Assembly (NCBI RefSeq): GCF_004295345.1
Contig: NZ_CP036200.1
Location: 186,001-250,000 of the forward strand
Direction: 5' to 3'
Source: Shewanella maritima
GTDB lineage: Bacteria; Pseudomonadota; Gammaproteobacteria; Enterobacterales; Shewanellaceae
Length of the DNA stretch: 64,000 bases
This document shows, piece by piece, positions 52,301 to 62,651 of the stretch (its first letter is position 1; each line of letters begins with the position of its first letter). The notes beneath the pieces were generated by a model that did no database searches, was not told the DNA's origin, and saw nothing but the letters and a program-made list of their open reading frames with translations. Position numbers and translations under genes: made by a program.

Positions 52301-54184
52301 TTAGTTTAGCTCGAACTGGTAAACCGCAGTGCTACCACTCACTTCATTACCGACAATAAGCAAAGGCAAACCGGTCGGGCTATTCATTGCATCAACAAAC
52401 TTCATCCCTTCAGGACCTAAATCACCGGCAAGTTCTGGTGTACCTGTGATATCAGCTCCATCGATTTCGAACTCGACATCAAAATCACGATTAACGACAT
52501 AATCAATAAAGCTAACCTCAAAAGGATTGGTCACATCATAAATCATAAAGCCGCCGGTGCGCTCTAATCCGATGAATGCATACAAGGCGTCACCGACTTT
52601 ACCTAATGCAACCGCTTCCGGCTCAGGCCCTTTATCATCACTGCGGCTGTCGCCTTTGCTTTCTTCATTATGGTTATTGAAGTCATCACCAAGCAATGCC
52701 GCTGTGATTTTTTCAAACTGGCTACCACTATCAAAAACTTGCGTGCCTTCTTTAGTCCAAATAGAGAATGAGCGCGCACCGTAAGATACAATTTTATCGT
52801 AAATGCCAGCGGTTTCAGACTCACCCATTGACGTTGTGACTTTTAAACGGCCAAGTAGCGTTTTATCTTGCGCTGCCGCAATTTGAGGGTGGTTTGCTGA
52901 TAAAGTGAGATCTTCAGCTCGCACTTCCTCTGAGAAACCACTGTAGTCGCGTGAGTCACCTTCGTTAGCGCTAACGATGAAATCGGTGTTGCCCCATTGA
53001 TAGCTTGCGATAGTATCTGGTTGATACATGCCGTATACACCCTGATAAGTGCGAATATTGATCATGTCATCTTTATCAGAAGCATCGATTTCATTACCGA
53101 GTAAGCCATAGTCTTTAAGACCTAGTGCATTGATCCGCACCACCTCTGCGTTAGCAATATCAATCACAGCAATAGCATTGTTTTCTTGTAAGCTGACAAA
53201 TGCGTATTTACTGTCTTGTGAAACTGCGACGTATTCAGGCTCTAGATCTTGAGCGATGCTAGCTCCAGGGCCGTTGATTTTAATCTTATCGCTTAGCTCG
53301 CTATTACGTGGACTTCCAACATTAAACTCAGTAAAGCCAACACTTGTTGCCGTATCTGCAGGGGTATTATCAGTGATTGCAATAATTGACACACTACCTT
53401 CTGGGTCAACATCATAAGCATCATTTGGCTCACCTTCGTTGGCTACCAGTAAATACGCGCCATCAGGAGTAAATGTCACATTGTCTGGAAGCGCGCCAGC
53501 CTCAACCGTTTTTAGGAATACTGGAGCTGCAGAATCGCTTAAACGATAAAATGCTATTACGCCATTACCTTGCTTGCTGTTACCAGCGCTATCAGCACGT
53601 TCAATCGCCATCGCCATTAAATCACCATGTACAGCAACGCTATTTACGCTACCCAAGCCTGTTAGTGCGCTATCGGCAGCTGCGTCTATTGTCATCAGCT
53701 TGTCGATATTGTTTAGCGTGAATGGATTCTCAACTTGTTCAGCGGCACTTAATTTTGACAAGTCGAGCACATCTACCATGCCACTTTGCGCGTTTACGAC
53801 AAATGCTTGTTTACTTGACACGTGAAAATCAACAATTTCAGCAGCGCTTTGGCCAAACACGCCAGATTCATAGCGACCAATCAAATTAGCCGCTAATTTC
53901 CCCTGTGCTTCATTGCATTGATAAACCGTTAAGCTCGTATCAACTTCATCAGCATCAAGCACGCCATTGCGGTTAACATCTAACCCAGCTTGGATCATTT
54001 GCCCACCAAACACACATTGTTCACTACCTTTAGCAATATCTGTTGTTGATATGACAGTGTTATAGCCATCCTTTCCGTTCTCACCATTGCTGCCGTTAGT
54101 GCCATTGACACCATCATCGCCATCACATGCACTTAGCAACATGGCTGAACAAATTACCGATAAAGAAAATAAGCGCTTTTTCAT
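52301..54184 (-). CDS. Choice-of-anchor I family lipoprotein, beta-propeller type
   Basis: Secreted lipoprotein of 627 residues. The lipobox LLSAC puts the lipid on Cys20. A short collagen-like Gly-x-y stretch (GVNGTNGSNGENGKDG) and a Cys-paired calcium-loop-like segment (DVNRNGVLDADEVD) follow. The main body has repeated blades (LPDNVTFTPDGAYLLVANEGEP, LEPEYVAVSQDSKYAFVSLQENN, DFIVSANEGDSRDY, GPEPEAVALGKVGDALYAF) of the phytase-like/choice-of-anchor I family. Function unknown; some relatives are tied to phosphatase or surface roles. Confidence 0.83.
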   Translation of the reverse strand: MKKRLFSLSVICSAMLLSACDGDDGVNGTNGSNGENGKDGYNTVISTTDIAKGSEQCVFGGQMIQAGLDVNRNGVLDADEVDTSLTVYQCNEAQGKLAANLIGRYESGVFGQSAAEIVDFHVSSKQAFVVNAQSGMVDVLDLSKLSAAEQVENPFTLNNIDKLMTIDAAADSALTGLGSVNSVAVHGDLMAMAIERADSAGNSKQGNGVIAFYRLSDSAAPVFLKTVEAGALPDNVTFTPDGAYLLVANEGEPNDAYDVDPEGSVSIIAITDNTPADTATSVGFTEFNVGSPRNSELSDKIKINGPGASIAQDLEPEYVAVSQDSKYAFVSLQENNAIAVIDIANAEVVRINALGLKDYGLLGNEIDASDKDDMINIRTYQGVYGMYQPDTIASYQWGNTDFIVSANEGDSRDYSGFSEEVRAEDLTLSANHPQIAAAQDKTLLGRLKVTTSMGESETAGIYDKIVSYGARSFSIWTKEGTQVFDSGSQFEKITAALLGDDFNNHNEESKGDSRSDDKGPEPEAVALGKVGDALYAFIGLERTGGFMIYDVTNPFEVSFIDYVVNRDFDVEFEIDGADITGTPELAGDLGPEGMKFVDAMNSPTGLPLLIVGNEVSGSTAVYQFELN

Positions 54185-54376
54185 TTTTAGTACGTCCTGT
54201 TTTTTTGATTTCGCATAACGTACTGGATAAAAATGACAAATTTGCGTCGATAAGATTAACGATATATTGCAAGCTGCAATCTTTGTAAAATCTTACAATT
54301 AAAACGTAATTAGCCGGACGCTAATTTAGTTGGCGTGTTAAAATGTGACTGTTTTCAACGGTATTCTGAGGTAGTT

Positions 54377-55591
54377 TTGCGTTCCAGTACCCATGTCAAT
54401 CAAACAGATCCCCTAGCTAACTTCCCCCCACTTGCATTATTAATCCCAATGCTAGCGGCGATTGTTGCCATCACCCCATTGGCAATCGACATGTATTTAC
54501 CCGCAATGTCGATATTGGCTGACAGCTTCAATTCTAGTGTAACAACTGTTCAACAGTCTTTGAGCATTTACCTAGCGGGTTACGCAATAGGAATGCTTAC
54601 CTTTGGCCCATTAGCCGATCGTTTTGGACGCCGTCCGTTAGTGATAGTTGGCTTATCAGGCTTTACCCTAGTCAGTACACTTATTGCGATAACCACCAGC
54701 GTCGAAGTATTTTTGGCATTACGCTTTTTACAAGCATTTATTGGCGCGGCAGCGACCGTAGTAGTTCCTGGCTACATTAAAGAGGTTTACGGTAATAACA
54801 CAGCTAAAGGCATGTCGTATGTCAGTTTGATTATGATGTTAGCGCCGCTTGTTGCACCGTCCCTTGGCAGTATTATCCTTGGCTTTGCTGACTGGCACAT
54901 GATTTTTGCCAGTCAGGCTTTATATGCTTTTGGCTTGCTAATATTGGTGCTCATCAAACTTAAAATGCCTAGTGATGCTGGCAATGAGCGCAGTCAGAAA
55001 TCGTTTTTTCGTGCCTACTACACGGTATTTTCTCGCGAGGGTGTAAAACTCAACATCATTTGTGGCGTACTGACGTCATTTGCGTTTTTCTGTTACCTAA
55101 CCGCATCGCCATTTGTTTACATGGAAGTGTTTGAGCTAAGCAAAAACATGTTTGCAATTTTGTTTAGTAGTAATGTTGGCGCATTGATGCTCGCCAATAT
55201 TATTAACTCTAGAATCGTTGGCCGCTTTGGTTCAAAACGTATGTTGGTAATGGCGACCTTTGGCGCAACTGTTTCGGCATCAGCATTGCTAGCTGCTAAC
55301 GTGTTTGGGCTAAGTTATCACTACACAGTGGCAATGCTGATCCCATTAATGGGTTGCTTGGGTGTCATGTCGGTGAATGCCGATGCCATCGTACTGATGA
55401 AGTTTAAACAAGAAACCGGCACGGCGACTGCAGTGATTGGCACGTTGCGATTTGGCTTTGGCGCTCTCGCTGGGCCACTTTTAGCCCTGTTCTATACCGG
55501 CGATGCCGTGCCATTCTCTGCGCTAATGTTGATTTCAGTATTATTGGTAGTGGTTTGCCTTGTTCTGCAAACAAGACAAAGAGCAAACTAG
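54377..55591 (+). CDS. Bcr/CflA-type MFS drug exporter
   Basis: Inner-membrane exporter of 404 residues with 12 hydrophobic segments. Marks: ITPLAIDMYLPAMSILADSF (motif D-like start of Bcr/CflA), FGPLADRFGRRPLVIVG (motif A) and RFLQAFIGAAATVVVPGYIKE (motif C region). E. coli Bcr relatives confer resistance to bicyclomycin and similar compounds; the substrate here is not known. I use TTG 54377, with GAGG 5 nt upstream; the frame is open back to ATG 54335. Confidence 0.87.
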   Translation: MRSSTHVNQTDPLANFPPLALLIPMLAAIVAITPLAIDMYLPAMSILADSFNSSVTTVQQSLSIYLAGYAIGMLTFGPLADRFGRRPLVIVGLSGFTLVSTLIAITTSVEVFLALRFLQAFIGAAATVVVPGYIKEVYGNNTAKGMSYVSLIMMLAPLVAPSLGSIILGFADWHMIFASQALYAFGLLILVLIKLKMPSDAGNERSQKSFFRAYYTVFSREGVKLNIICGVLTSFAFFCYLTASPFVYMEVFELSKNMFAILFSSNVGALMLANIINSRIVGRFGSKRMLVMATFGATVSASALLAANVFGLSYHYTVAMLIPLMGCLGVMSVNADAIVLMKFKQETGTATAVIGTLRFGFGALAGPLLALFYTGDAVPFSALMLISVLLVVVCLVLQTRQRAN

Positions 55592-56000
55592 TCATTAAAG
55601 TTTGCCCTTCTATGATTAAGCCTCTGTGATTACGCCCTTTAAGCGAATTTAAATATTTAATGCCGGTGCCAAAATTGGTTCCGGCATCATTGCCGCTTCA
55701 GAATCTACTATTCTCTGCCACCTATCCACAAAGTTTACTCACTACACAGGCTATAGCCTTGCAAATCCACACAAGCCCACTCAAGACTACAAAGTTGAAT
55801 AAACTTCAAGTTTATAAATAAATTAGTTTCAGCTATTGCAGTAAATTTATTTTTACATATGATGTTTTTAAGGCTGTATCAAGACTCTTGATCGAGCTCG
55901 ACATGGGAGCGAATTACCCTTCTCTCCCGCTGATTTAACGATTACCGTCGTTGTATTCAAGCTACTGTTTACCATACGGTAACTTTAAAGGATGTTTTTT
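55592..56000 (+). other. Intergenic region upstream of ilvI with a long hairpin
   Basis: About 400 bases without a gene. At 55660-55687, ATGCCGG and CCAA pair with TTGG and CCGGCAT around AA, with one TG/TT internal bulge and no T-run. A weaker GGGAG/CTCCC pair lies near 55906-55929. The rest is A/T-rich and would suit Lrp control, as for E. coli ilvIH, but I see no certain site. Confidence 0.45.
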
Positions 56001-57719
56001 ATGGAAAAGCTTTCCGGCGCGAGCATGATTGTGCGCTCTCTAATCGATGAGGGCGTTGAACATATCTTCGGTTACCCTGGTGGGTCCGTCCTCGACATTT
56101 ACGATTCTCTGCACAAAATCTCTGGTATTGAACATATTCTTGTGCGTCACGAACAAGCTGCCGTGCATATGGCAGATGGTTATGCCCGCTCAACAGGCAA
56201 AGTTGGTGTGGTGCTTGTGACATCAGGCCCTGGCGCAACTAATGCAGTTACCGGCATTGCTACCGCTTATATGGACTCAATTCCCATGGTGGTGTTGTCA
56301 GGCCAAGTACCAAGTAACTTAATTGGTAATGATGCATTCCAAGAATGCGACATGATTGGTATTTCACGGCCTGTGGTGAAACACAGCTTTTTGGTTACCG
56401 ATCCTGCTGACATACCCGCTATCGTCAAAAAAGCATTTTACATTGCTGCAAGCGGACGTCCTGGCCCGGTTGTTATAGACCTACCTAAAGATTGTTTGAA
56501 TCCTGATGTATTGCATGATTATGTTTACCCTGAAACGGTAAGCATGCGCTCATATAACCCAACGACTACTGGCCATAAGGGTCAAATAAAACGTGGTCTA
56601 GAGGCTTTATTACAAGCAAAGAAGCCAGTGCTTTATGTTGGCGGAGGCGCGATCATATCAGAATGTGATCAACAAATTTTACAGCTAGCTGAAAAGCTTA
56701 ATATCCCAGTGATAAACACTCTTATGGGGTTGGGTGCATTTCCTGGCACCCATCAACAATGTTTAGGCATGCTTGGCATGCACGGCCTTTATGAAGCCAA
56801 TATGGCTATGCATAACTGCGACCTGATCTTCGGTATTGGGGTACGATTTGACGATCGTACAACGAATAATGTCGAAAAGTACTGCCCGAATGCCAAAATT
56901 CTCCACATAGACATTGACCCATCATCTATTTCTAAAACTGTGCGGGTTGATATTCCTATCGTAGGCAGCGCTGACAAAGTGCTGTCTAGTATGCTGTCGC
57001 TTTTAGAAGATTCTGGCAAAGCAAACGATGCCAATGCCATGGACTTGTGGTGGAGCCAAATCAACCAATGGCGTAACCGTAAGTGCCTTGCTTACGATAC
57101 AAGCTCAGAGAGAATTAAGCCGCAACAGGTAATTGAAACCGTCCATAAGCTGACTAATGGTGATGCTTATGTTGCATCCGACGTGGGTCAACACCAAATG
57201 TTTGCCGCGCTTTACTATCCATTTGATAAACCAAGACGTTGGATTAACTCTGGCGGTCTAGGCACCATGGGCTTTGGCTTGCCTGCGGCTATGGGCGTTA
57301 AATTTGCCCACCCTGATGCCTGCGTAGTTTGTGTTACTGGCGATGGCTCTATTCAAATGAATATTCAAGAGCTTTCGACAGCGCTGCAATACGATATTCC
57401 GGTGAAAATTATTAACCTCAATAATCGTTTCTTAGGCATGGTTAAGCAGTGGCAAGACATGATTTATTCAGGTCGTCACTCCCACTCTTATATGGATTCT
57501 GTACCTAACTTCGCCAAAATTGCTGAAGCTTATGGCCACGTAGGTATGACGATTAGCGATCCTGCTGAGCTTGAAACTAAGCTGGCACAAGCGCTAAGCA
57601 TGACTGATAAGCTAGTGTTTGTTGATATCAGTGTTGACGAAACTGAGCACGTGTACCCAATGCTTATTCGCGGTGGTGCGATGAATGAAATGTGGTTAAG
57701 CAAAACGGAGAAAAGCTAA
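56001..57719 (+). CDS. ilvI: Acetolactate synthase III large subunit
   Basis: ThDP-dependent enzyme that joins two pyruvates, or pyruvate and 2-ketobutyrate, in valine, leucine and isoleucine synthesis. 572 residues (E. coli 574). Seen: [20 protein letters not shown], catalytic Glu in [15 protein letters not shown], the FAD region [12 protein letters not shown], and the ThDP motif [15 protein letters not shown] ending in NLNNR. ATG 56001 has AAAGGA 8 nt upstream; ATG 55992 overlaps it. It overlaps ilvH by one base. Confidence 0.96.
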   Translation: MEKLSGASMIVRSLIDEGVEHIFGYPGGSVLDIYDSLHKISGIEHILVRHEQAAVHMADGYARSTGKVGVVLVTSGPGATNAVTGIATAYMDSIPMVVLSGQVPSNLIGNDAFQECDMIGISRPVVKHSFLVTDPADIPAIVKKAFYIAASGRPGPVVIDLPKDCLNPDVLHDYVYPETVSMRSYNPTTTGHKGQIKRGLEALLQAKKPVLYVGGGAIISECDQQILQLAEKLNIPVINTLMGLGAFPGTHQQCLGMLGMHGLYEANMAMHNCDLIFGIGVRFDDRTTNNVEKYCPNAKILHIDIDPSSISKTVRVDIPIVGSADKVLSSMLSLLEDSGKANDANAMDLWWSQINQWRNRKCLAYDTSSERIKPQQVIETVHKLTNGDAYVASDVGQHQMFAALYYPFDKPRRWINSGGLGTMGFGLPAAMGVKFAHPDACVVCVTGDGSIQMNIQELSTALQYDIPVKIINLNNRFLGMVKQWQDMIYSGRHSHSYMDSVPNFAKIAEAYGHVGMTISDPAELETKLAQALSMTDKLVFVDISVDETEHVYPMLIRGGAMNEMWLSKTEKS

Positions 57720-58213
57720 TGCGTCGAATTATTTCTGTATTACTTGAAAACCAGCCCGGTGCTTTATCTCGCGTTGTTGGCTTATTCTCACAGCGCGGCT
57801 ATAACATTGAGAACTTGACCGTTGCACCGACAGAAGATAATACCTTGTCACGCCTAAATATCACGGTTACCGCTGACAGCAGCGTACTGGAACAAATTGA
57901 GAAACAGCTGCACAAGCTGATAGATATTCTTAAGGTTGCCAACATTACTGAAGGTGCGCACATTGAGCGTGAAATTGCGCTAATTAAGGTAAAAGCGCAA
58001 GGCGCAAACCGGGAAGAAGTTAAGCGCACAGCTGATATCTTCCGCGGTCAAATTGTCGATGTGACTCCTAACTTGTATACCATTCAAATGGTTGGCACGG
58101 GGGAAAAGATAGACGCCTTTATAGGAAACCTCGCTGATGTCACTAAGGTTATTGAAGTGTCTCGCTCAGGCATCGTAGGACTGGCTCGTGGTGAAAAATC
58201 AATGCGGGCTTAA
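57719..58213 (+). CDS. ilvH: Acetolactate synthase small subunit
   Basis: Regulatory subunit of 164 residues that binds valine for feedback inhibition. The ACT domain occupies 1-75 (RRIISVLLENQPGALSRVVGLFSQRGYNIE is the family start) and a second ACT-like domain follows. Start and ilvI stop share TAATG, with GGAG upstream, so the subunits are translationally coupled. Confidence 0.96.
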   Translation: MRRIISVLLENQPGALSRVVGLFSQRGYNIENLTVAPTEDNTLSRLNITVTADSSVLEQIEKQLHKLIDILKVANITEGAHIEREIALIKVKAQGANREEVKRTADIFRGQIVDVTPNLYTIQMVGTGEKIDAFIGNLADVTKVIEVSRSGIVGLARGEKSMRA

Positions 58214-58240
58214 CACTACTTTTATACCGCTATAAAAACA

Positions 58241-58272
58241 AAAACCGCTGACATTACTGTTAGCGGTTTTTT
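58241..58272. terminator. Bidirectional terminator
   Basis: AAAACCGCTGACA, loop, TGTTAGCGGTTTTTT, with one G-T pair; T-rich on both strands; between ilvH and the converging gene ending at 58334. Confidence 0.85.
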
Positions 58273-58333
58273 GTTGGCGTTTTTTTGTTTGCGCTAGTCG
58301 CGAGCGAAAAAAATTTTAGCCTATGGCGCTTCT

Positions 58334-59230
58334 TTAAAGGTCTACATCCACTATGTAATGCCCTTGCAGCCAATTACGCCCAATGAGTAGTTTATAACTC
58401 ATCTTGCTTCTGTCTCTTAAATTGGTCTCCACCATAAACTCACTGCCCGGCTCACCAATTTTGAGTTTGACCATATAGCGCACTTCGCTACCTTGAGCAT
58501 TACGAATAAGTGAGGTGTTAGTGATGCGAGTCTTCACGGTCGCCTTTTTGCCCTTTTCGTTTTCGGTAGTAAAAGTGATCATCTTACCTATATTGTTATC
58601 CATATTATCTTTGTCTTCATTTTCAATATGAATATCAACCGCATGCAGTGAGTTCTCGACTGCGCCAGTGTCAATGCGGGTTTTGAAAAGTAAGTCAGAC
58701 TCAACAATAGACAGCTTTTCTACTGGGCCAATGTACTTTTTCTCCGACACATCGACCACATAATCACCTTTTAAGAAATTACGGCCAATGAGTAATTTAA
58801 AATCCATGTGGGCGCGATCGCGTAAATTAACCTGCACCGTTTTGAGTTTGTCGGGGAAGCCAATGGCAAGCTCAACAATGTAGCGAGTTTCTGTGCCTTG
58901 AGAGTTTTTTACCGTAGAAGTATCGACAATCTTGCCAGACAAGCGCGCTGTTTCATCACGCTCATTCATGGTTGTGAACTCAATGGTTTTACCAATATTT
59001 TTCTTCATGTTTTTGTGCGCGCCGCCTTTGATTTCTAAATCAACGGCGTGCAAAGATGACTTACTAGCTCCGGTGTCCATACGCGCAGCAAACATTAAAT
59101 TCGAGCCCGCTACCGTCATAGTTTCAAACCCTTTGAGCGTTTGTTTACTCTGGTTTTGAGGGTCGACTTGTTTGCTGTGTACTTGTGTTGACAAACTAAT
59201 CATTAGAAACAAGAAAAGATAACGCAGCAT
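58334..59230 (-). CDS. Exported two-domain retropepsin-like (RimB/Zn_protease family) protein
   Basis: Protein of 298 residues with a signal peptide (about 1-19). The mature part is a tandem duplication: each half has a retropepsin-like aspartate motif (RMDTGASKSSLHA with D52; RIDTGAVENSLHA with D187) and later LLIGRNFLKGDYVVDV or LLIGRNWLQGHYIVDV. The family (PF05618), once annotated ATP-dependent zinc protease, is now viewed as retropepsin-like aspartic. Both DTGA motifs are kept, so one chain could form the two-aspartate site that single-domain members would need a dimer for. Partner and substrate are unknown; probably periplasmic. Confidence 0.85.
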   Translation of the reverse strand: MLRYLFLFLMISLSTQVHSKQVDPQNQSKQTLKGFETMTVAGSNLMFAARMDTGASKSSLHAVDLEIKGGAHKNMKKNIGKTIEFTTMNERDETARLSGKIVDTSTVKNSQGTETRYIVELAIGFPDKLKTVQVNLRDRAHMDFKLLIGRNFLKGDYVVDVSEKKYIGPVEKLSIVESDLLFKTRIDTGAVENSLHAVDIHIENEDKDNMDNNIGKMITFTTENEKGKKATVKTRITNTSLIRNAQGSEVRYMVKLKIGEPGSEFMVETNLRDRSKMSYKLLIGRNWLQGHYIVDVDL

Positions 59231-59414
59231 ATTTATATTCCTTTTACTATGACAATCAATGAGGTAGGTATTTTACGCTACAACTAGTTGTTACGATAAA
59301 GCTAGCTGTGGTGGGTGCATGCGCTTTACAATTTAATCTAGCATGCCAAATTTGTGTATCTAACTGACTGTAACCAGCAGATGGAGTCTGGCGCGGTACC
59401 GAGCACAAACAAGC

Positions 59415-59765
59415 CTAAGGCACCATGCGCTCGATTTCTTGATCAAACAAGTTTTTAATCAAGCCTGAGAATTCTGTGACAAAAATACTTTGTTGAGCTG
59501 TTGCTTGATGATTACCTTTGGAGCCTAAAATCTCTTCAAGATCATAAACAATGGCATCGATCTCGCGGATAACCATATTACGTTGGGCAAAACTAAGTTG
59601 CGGGTTTTGACCACAAACCATAATGATTTGTGCTGATAACTGTTCTTCAAATAGCTCAAGTACACTGCCAGCATCTTCAACACTAGCGTCGTTGGTTTCA
59701 AACAAGTGCAAGTGTTCGGTTAAGTACTGAATAAGATGAACATAACCGTCTTTATCTGTAACCAT
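59415..59765 (-). CDS. DUF3802 family protein
   Basis: Small helical, acidic cytoplasmic protein of 116 residues; function unknown. The sequence (GYVHLIQYLTEHLHLFE, VIREIDAIVYDLEEIL) is that of the DUF3802 group found in Shewanella and relatives. ATG 59765 has GGAG 7 nt upstream; the open frame to 59795 is not needed. It follows the yceI-like gene's strand but faces a separate gap. Confidence 0.8.
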   Translation of the reverse strand: MVTDKDGYVHLIQYLTEHLHLFETNDASVEDAGSVLELFEEQLSAQIIMVCGQNPQLSFAQRNMVIREIDAIVYDLEEILGSKGNHQATAQQSIFVTEFSGLIKNLFDQEIERMVP

Positions 59766-59830
59766 TATGGCTCCTTGAGCAATTAAAAGGCGCATTTAAC
59801 AGTGCGCCCTCTTTCGCTAACTATTTAAAT

Positions 59831-60418
59831 TTATTGCGATAAGGATATCACAAAGCTCACAGGTACTGCTAAGCTGATACTTGATAAACCAGCCACTTCT
59901 CTAAGCTTTTCTACCCCACCTTCTAATCCAAAGTCTTTGGCGTTGACTACCACGGGTTTAAAACTGGTGACAAGTAACTTTTCCTTTGCCACTTTCGCGA
60001 CCATAACATCAAAAACTTTATCAGCTTTAATACCATGTAAGTCAATCGTACCATTTACCTGTGCAATGACACTGTGACCTACCGCAAGCGATTTATACAA
60101 CTCAGGCTTAACCTCAGCGCTAAGCATCATACTTGGATACTTACTCACCTCAAACAACATCGACTGCATGCGTTGATCGCGTATCTCGATACCTGTCGCA
60201 ACACTCTTAAGTGGAATAGTTAAACTAAACTCACCTGACTCCGACAAACTGCCAGATAGATTCTTAAAGTGATGTACTTCAGCAATGTCTTGTTTTTTAG
60301 TAGAAATAAAGCTGACGTTTGAGTTGGCTGAATTAACCTGCCAATCTCCAGCTAACGCACTAGCACTAAAAAAAGCGCTAAGCGCTACTACAGATAAGCA
60401 TTTGAGTTGAGTCTTCAT
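59831..60418 (-). CDS. YceI-family periplasmic protein
   Basis: Protein of 195 residues with a clear signal peptide (ends ASALA before GDWQVNS). The mature part is the YceI lipocalin-like barrel that binds isoprenoid-type lipids: WQVNSANSNVSFISTK, SGEFSLTIPLKSVATGIEIRDQRM, KYPSMMLSAEV, GTIDLHGI. The ligand here is not known. Not evidently in an operon with its neighbours. Confidence 0.9.
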   Translation of the reverse strand: MKTQLKCLSVVALSAFFSASALAGDWQVNSANSNVSFISTKKQDIAEVHHFKNLSGSLSESGEFSLTIPLKSVATGIEIRDQRMQSMLFEVSKYPSMMLSAEVKPELYKSLAVGHSVIAQVNGTIDLHGIKADKVFDVMVAKVAKEKLLVTSFKPVVVNAKDFGLEGGVEKLREVAGLSSISLAVPVSFVISLSQ

Positions 60419-60476
60419 GATGTAAGTCCTTTTTATGACGTAATAAATTAACGCTCTAACTAAATATTAGTCATCT

Positions 60477-60932
60477 TTAATTTATCTTAGCAAGCCATTT
60501 ATCCAGGACTTTTGCAAAAGCATGCTTATCGGCAGCTGAGAATTTAGCGGGTCCTTGGGTAACTACACCAGCTGAGCGCATTTCTTCCATAAAATTACGC
60601 GAGTTAAGTGCTTGCTTAACATTATCTTTTGTATATAAAGTACCTCGTGGGTTCACCACCAAAGCACCTTTTGCAACGCCATCTGCTGCAAGTGGGATAT
60701 CAGCAGTAACGATTAAATCGCCTTGTGACGCTTGCTCGACAATAAAGTTATCAGCTTCATCAAAACCACTACTCACGCGAATCGCTTTGATAAATTGCGA
60801 TGGAGGATGACCGATTAGTTGATTCGCAACCAGGCGTAGTTGCAACTGTTTACGCTCCGCTGCTCGAAACAACATGTCTTTCACAGGGTTTGGGCAAGCA
60901 TCAGCATCGACCCAAATAAATGGTTTACTCAT
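60477..60932 (-). CDS. yaiI: YaiI/YqxD (DUF188) family protein
   Basis: Cytoplasmic protein of 151 residues, PIN-like fold, unknown function. The signature [19 protein letters not shown] and IVTADIPLA are diagnostic, with aspartates that could bind metal. It starts 8 nt after pdxH and is surely in the same transcript. Confidence 0.9.
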   Translation of the reverse strand: MSKPFIWVDADACPNPVKDMLFRAAERKQLQLRLVANQLIGHPPSQFIKAIRVSSGFDEADNFIVEQASQGDLIVTADIPLAADGVAKGALVVNPRGTLYTKDNVKQALNSRNFMEEMRSAGVVTQGPAKFSAADKHAFAKVLDKWLAKIN

Positions 60933-60940
60933 AACAAGCC

Positions 60941-61579
60941 CTATGGTGCTAAGCGATCAATCTGCCAATTACCTTGCTGTTTTTCATACAAGAACCGGTC
61001 ATGCAAGCGGCTTTCACCACCTTGCCAAAACTCAATGCTTGTTGGCTCAACAATATAGCCGCCCCAGAATTTAGGCAGCGGTACTTCACCTTCGGCAAAT
61101 TTGGCTTTCATCTCGTTAAATTTACCCACCAAGGCTTGTCTGGCAGAAATCTTACTAGACTGCTTTGACACCCAGGCAGCAATCTGACTGTCTTTTGGTC
61201 GGCTCATGAAGTATTTACTCACCTCAAGCATAGACAGTGGCTTTGCCTCGCCAGTTACCGCCACCTGACGCTCTAATACATTCCAAGGGAATAACAAGCT
61301 TACCTTGCTATTGCAGGCAATTTGCTTAGATTTACGGCTTTCAAGATTGGTAAAGAATACAAAACCTTTGTCGCTAAATTGCTTTAATAGCACAATGCGC
61401 TGAAATGGTTGGCCGTCTTCATCAACCGTTGCTACACTCATGGCAGTTGGGTCGATTAACTTGGCATCACGTGCTTGTTCAAGCCAGGTTTCAAACAATG
61501 CCATCGGATTGTCTGGCAATTGCTCTCGTCTTAATCCACCTTGAGTGTACTCGCGGCGAATATCACTTAAATCACTCAT
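60941..61579 (-). CDS. pdxH: Pyridoxamine 5'-phosphate oxidase
   Basis: FMN enzyme that makes pyridoxal 5'-phosphate. 212 residues (E. coli 218). Family marks: [62 protein letters not shown] and RLHDRFLYE; the C-terminus ends in the conserved RLAP. It heads pdxH-yaiI and is separated from speB by a terminator. Confidence 0.96.
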   Translation of the reverse strand: MSDLSDIRREYTQGGLRREQLPDNPMALFETWLEQARDAKLIDPTAMSVATVDEDGQPFQRIVLLKQFSDKGFVFFTNLESRKSKQIACNSKVSLLFPWNVLERQVAVTGEAKPLSMLEVSKYFMSRPKDSQIAAWVSKQSSKISARQALVGKFNEMKAKFAEGEVPLPKFWGGYIVEPTSIEFWQGGESRLHDRFLYEKQQGNWQIDRLAP

Positions 61580-61605
61580 TGTTCGGTTCGCTTTTTAATT
61601 CTTGA

Positions 61606-61653
61606 TTATCAAATAAAAGCACAGCTGCAAGTGTCTACTCCAGCTGTGCTTTT
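61606..61653 (-). terminator. Terminator of the spe operon
   Basis: Minus strand: AAAAGCACAGCTG, 13-nt loop, CAGCTGTGCTTTTATTT, 20 nt past the speB stop. Confidence 0.85.
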
Positions 61654-61672
61654 CAATTAATCGATGACATTA

Positions 61673-62611
61673 CTAGTCTTTTGCCGGTGCGAGCTTTTTA
61701 CCCACTGCCCATGAATGCAGCATTTCAAGCCCTAATGTGGCGCCAGCAAGTGCGGTAATGTCTGCATGATCGTACGATGGGGCAACTTCTACCACATCCA
61801 TACCCACTATATTCATACCCTGCAGGCCGCGAATAATCTTCATGGCTTTATCACTGGTTAAGCCACCACACACCGGCGTACCAGTGCCCGGCGCAAAAGC
61901 AGGATCAAGGCAGTCAATGTCAAAGGTTACATATAGCGGTAAATCACCAACACGCTGTTTAATACGTTCAATGATGGCATCTGCGGTCATTTCATTTGCA
62001 GTTGCAGCGTCGACTACGTCAAAACCGTGCCCTTGCTGTTCGTATTCAGTGCGAATGCCGATCTGAATCGAATGTTCAACATCAATCAGCCCCTCTTTCG
62101 GCGCATGGTAGAACATGGTGCCATGATCATATTTACTGCCCTGACTGTAAGTGTCCGTGTGAGCATCGAAATGCAATAAAGCCATTTTGCCGTATTTCTT
62201 ATGGTGAGCACGCAGCAGTGGCAAGGTAACAAAGTGGTCACCACCAAAACTCAACAGCGCTTTATCAGACTCGACCACTTTAGTCGCAAAAGCTTCTAAT
62301 CGGCCAGTAAAGTCGGCTTGATCGCCACAGTCGAACACTAAATCGCCCGCATCAACAATGCTAATGCTATCGCTCAACTTAAAATGCCAAGGCCAGCGAG
62401 TATCCTCCCAGGCTAAGTTAACTGAGGCGCGGCGAATTGCATCGGGCCCCATGCGGCCGCCTGAGCGACCTGTAGTCGCCATATCAAACGGTAGGCCAAT
62501 GACAACGACATCGGCGTTGCTCGCTAGTGGTTTAAAATCTAACGGCTGGCGTAAGTAGCCAAACGCATTTGAATACAATGAATAATCTGGTTTTTCAGCA
62601 AAAGTCGTCAT
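61673..62611 (-). CDS. speB: Agmatinase
   Basis: Binuclear manganese ureohydrolase: agmatine to putrescine and urea. 312 residues. Metal sites: [40 protein letters not shown], plus [19 protein letters not shown] 62611 has GAGGAG 5 nt upstream; seven more codons are open upstream. It follows the AdoMet decarboxylase gene by about 40 nt and, with speA upstream, completes the arginine-to-putrescine route. Confidence 0.94.
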   Translation of the reverse strand: MTTFAEKPDYSLYSNAFGYLRQPLDFKPLASNADVVVIGLPFDMATTGRSGGRMGPDAIRRASVNLAWEDTRWPWHFKLSDSISIVDAGDLVFDCGDQADFTGRLEAFATKVVESDKALLSFGGDHFVTLPLLRAHHKKYGKMALLHFDAHTDTYSQGSKYDHGTMFYHAPKEGLIDVEHSIQIGIRTEYEQQGHGFDVVDAATANEMTADAIIERIKQRVGDLPLYVTFDIDCLDPAFAPGTGTPVCGGLTSDKAMKIIRGLQGMNIVGMDVVEVAPSYDHADITALAGATLGLEMLHSWAVGKKLAPAKD

Positions 62612-62651
62612 AGACTCCTCACTTAATAACAAAAGTAATGCGCACCGTGTC

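Noticed and set aside
55903..55938. Possible leader peptide (11 codons ending Leu-Ile) before ilvI
   Set aside because: No ribosome site, no cluster of branched-chain codons and no terminator-antiterminator pair; ilvIH is usually controlled by Lrp, not attenuation.
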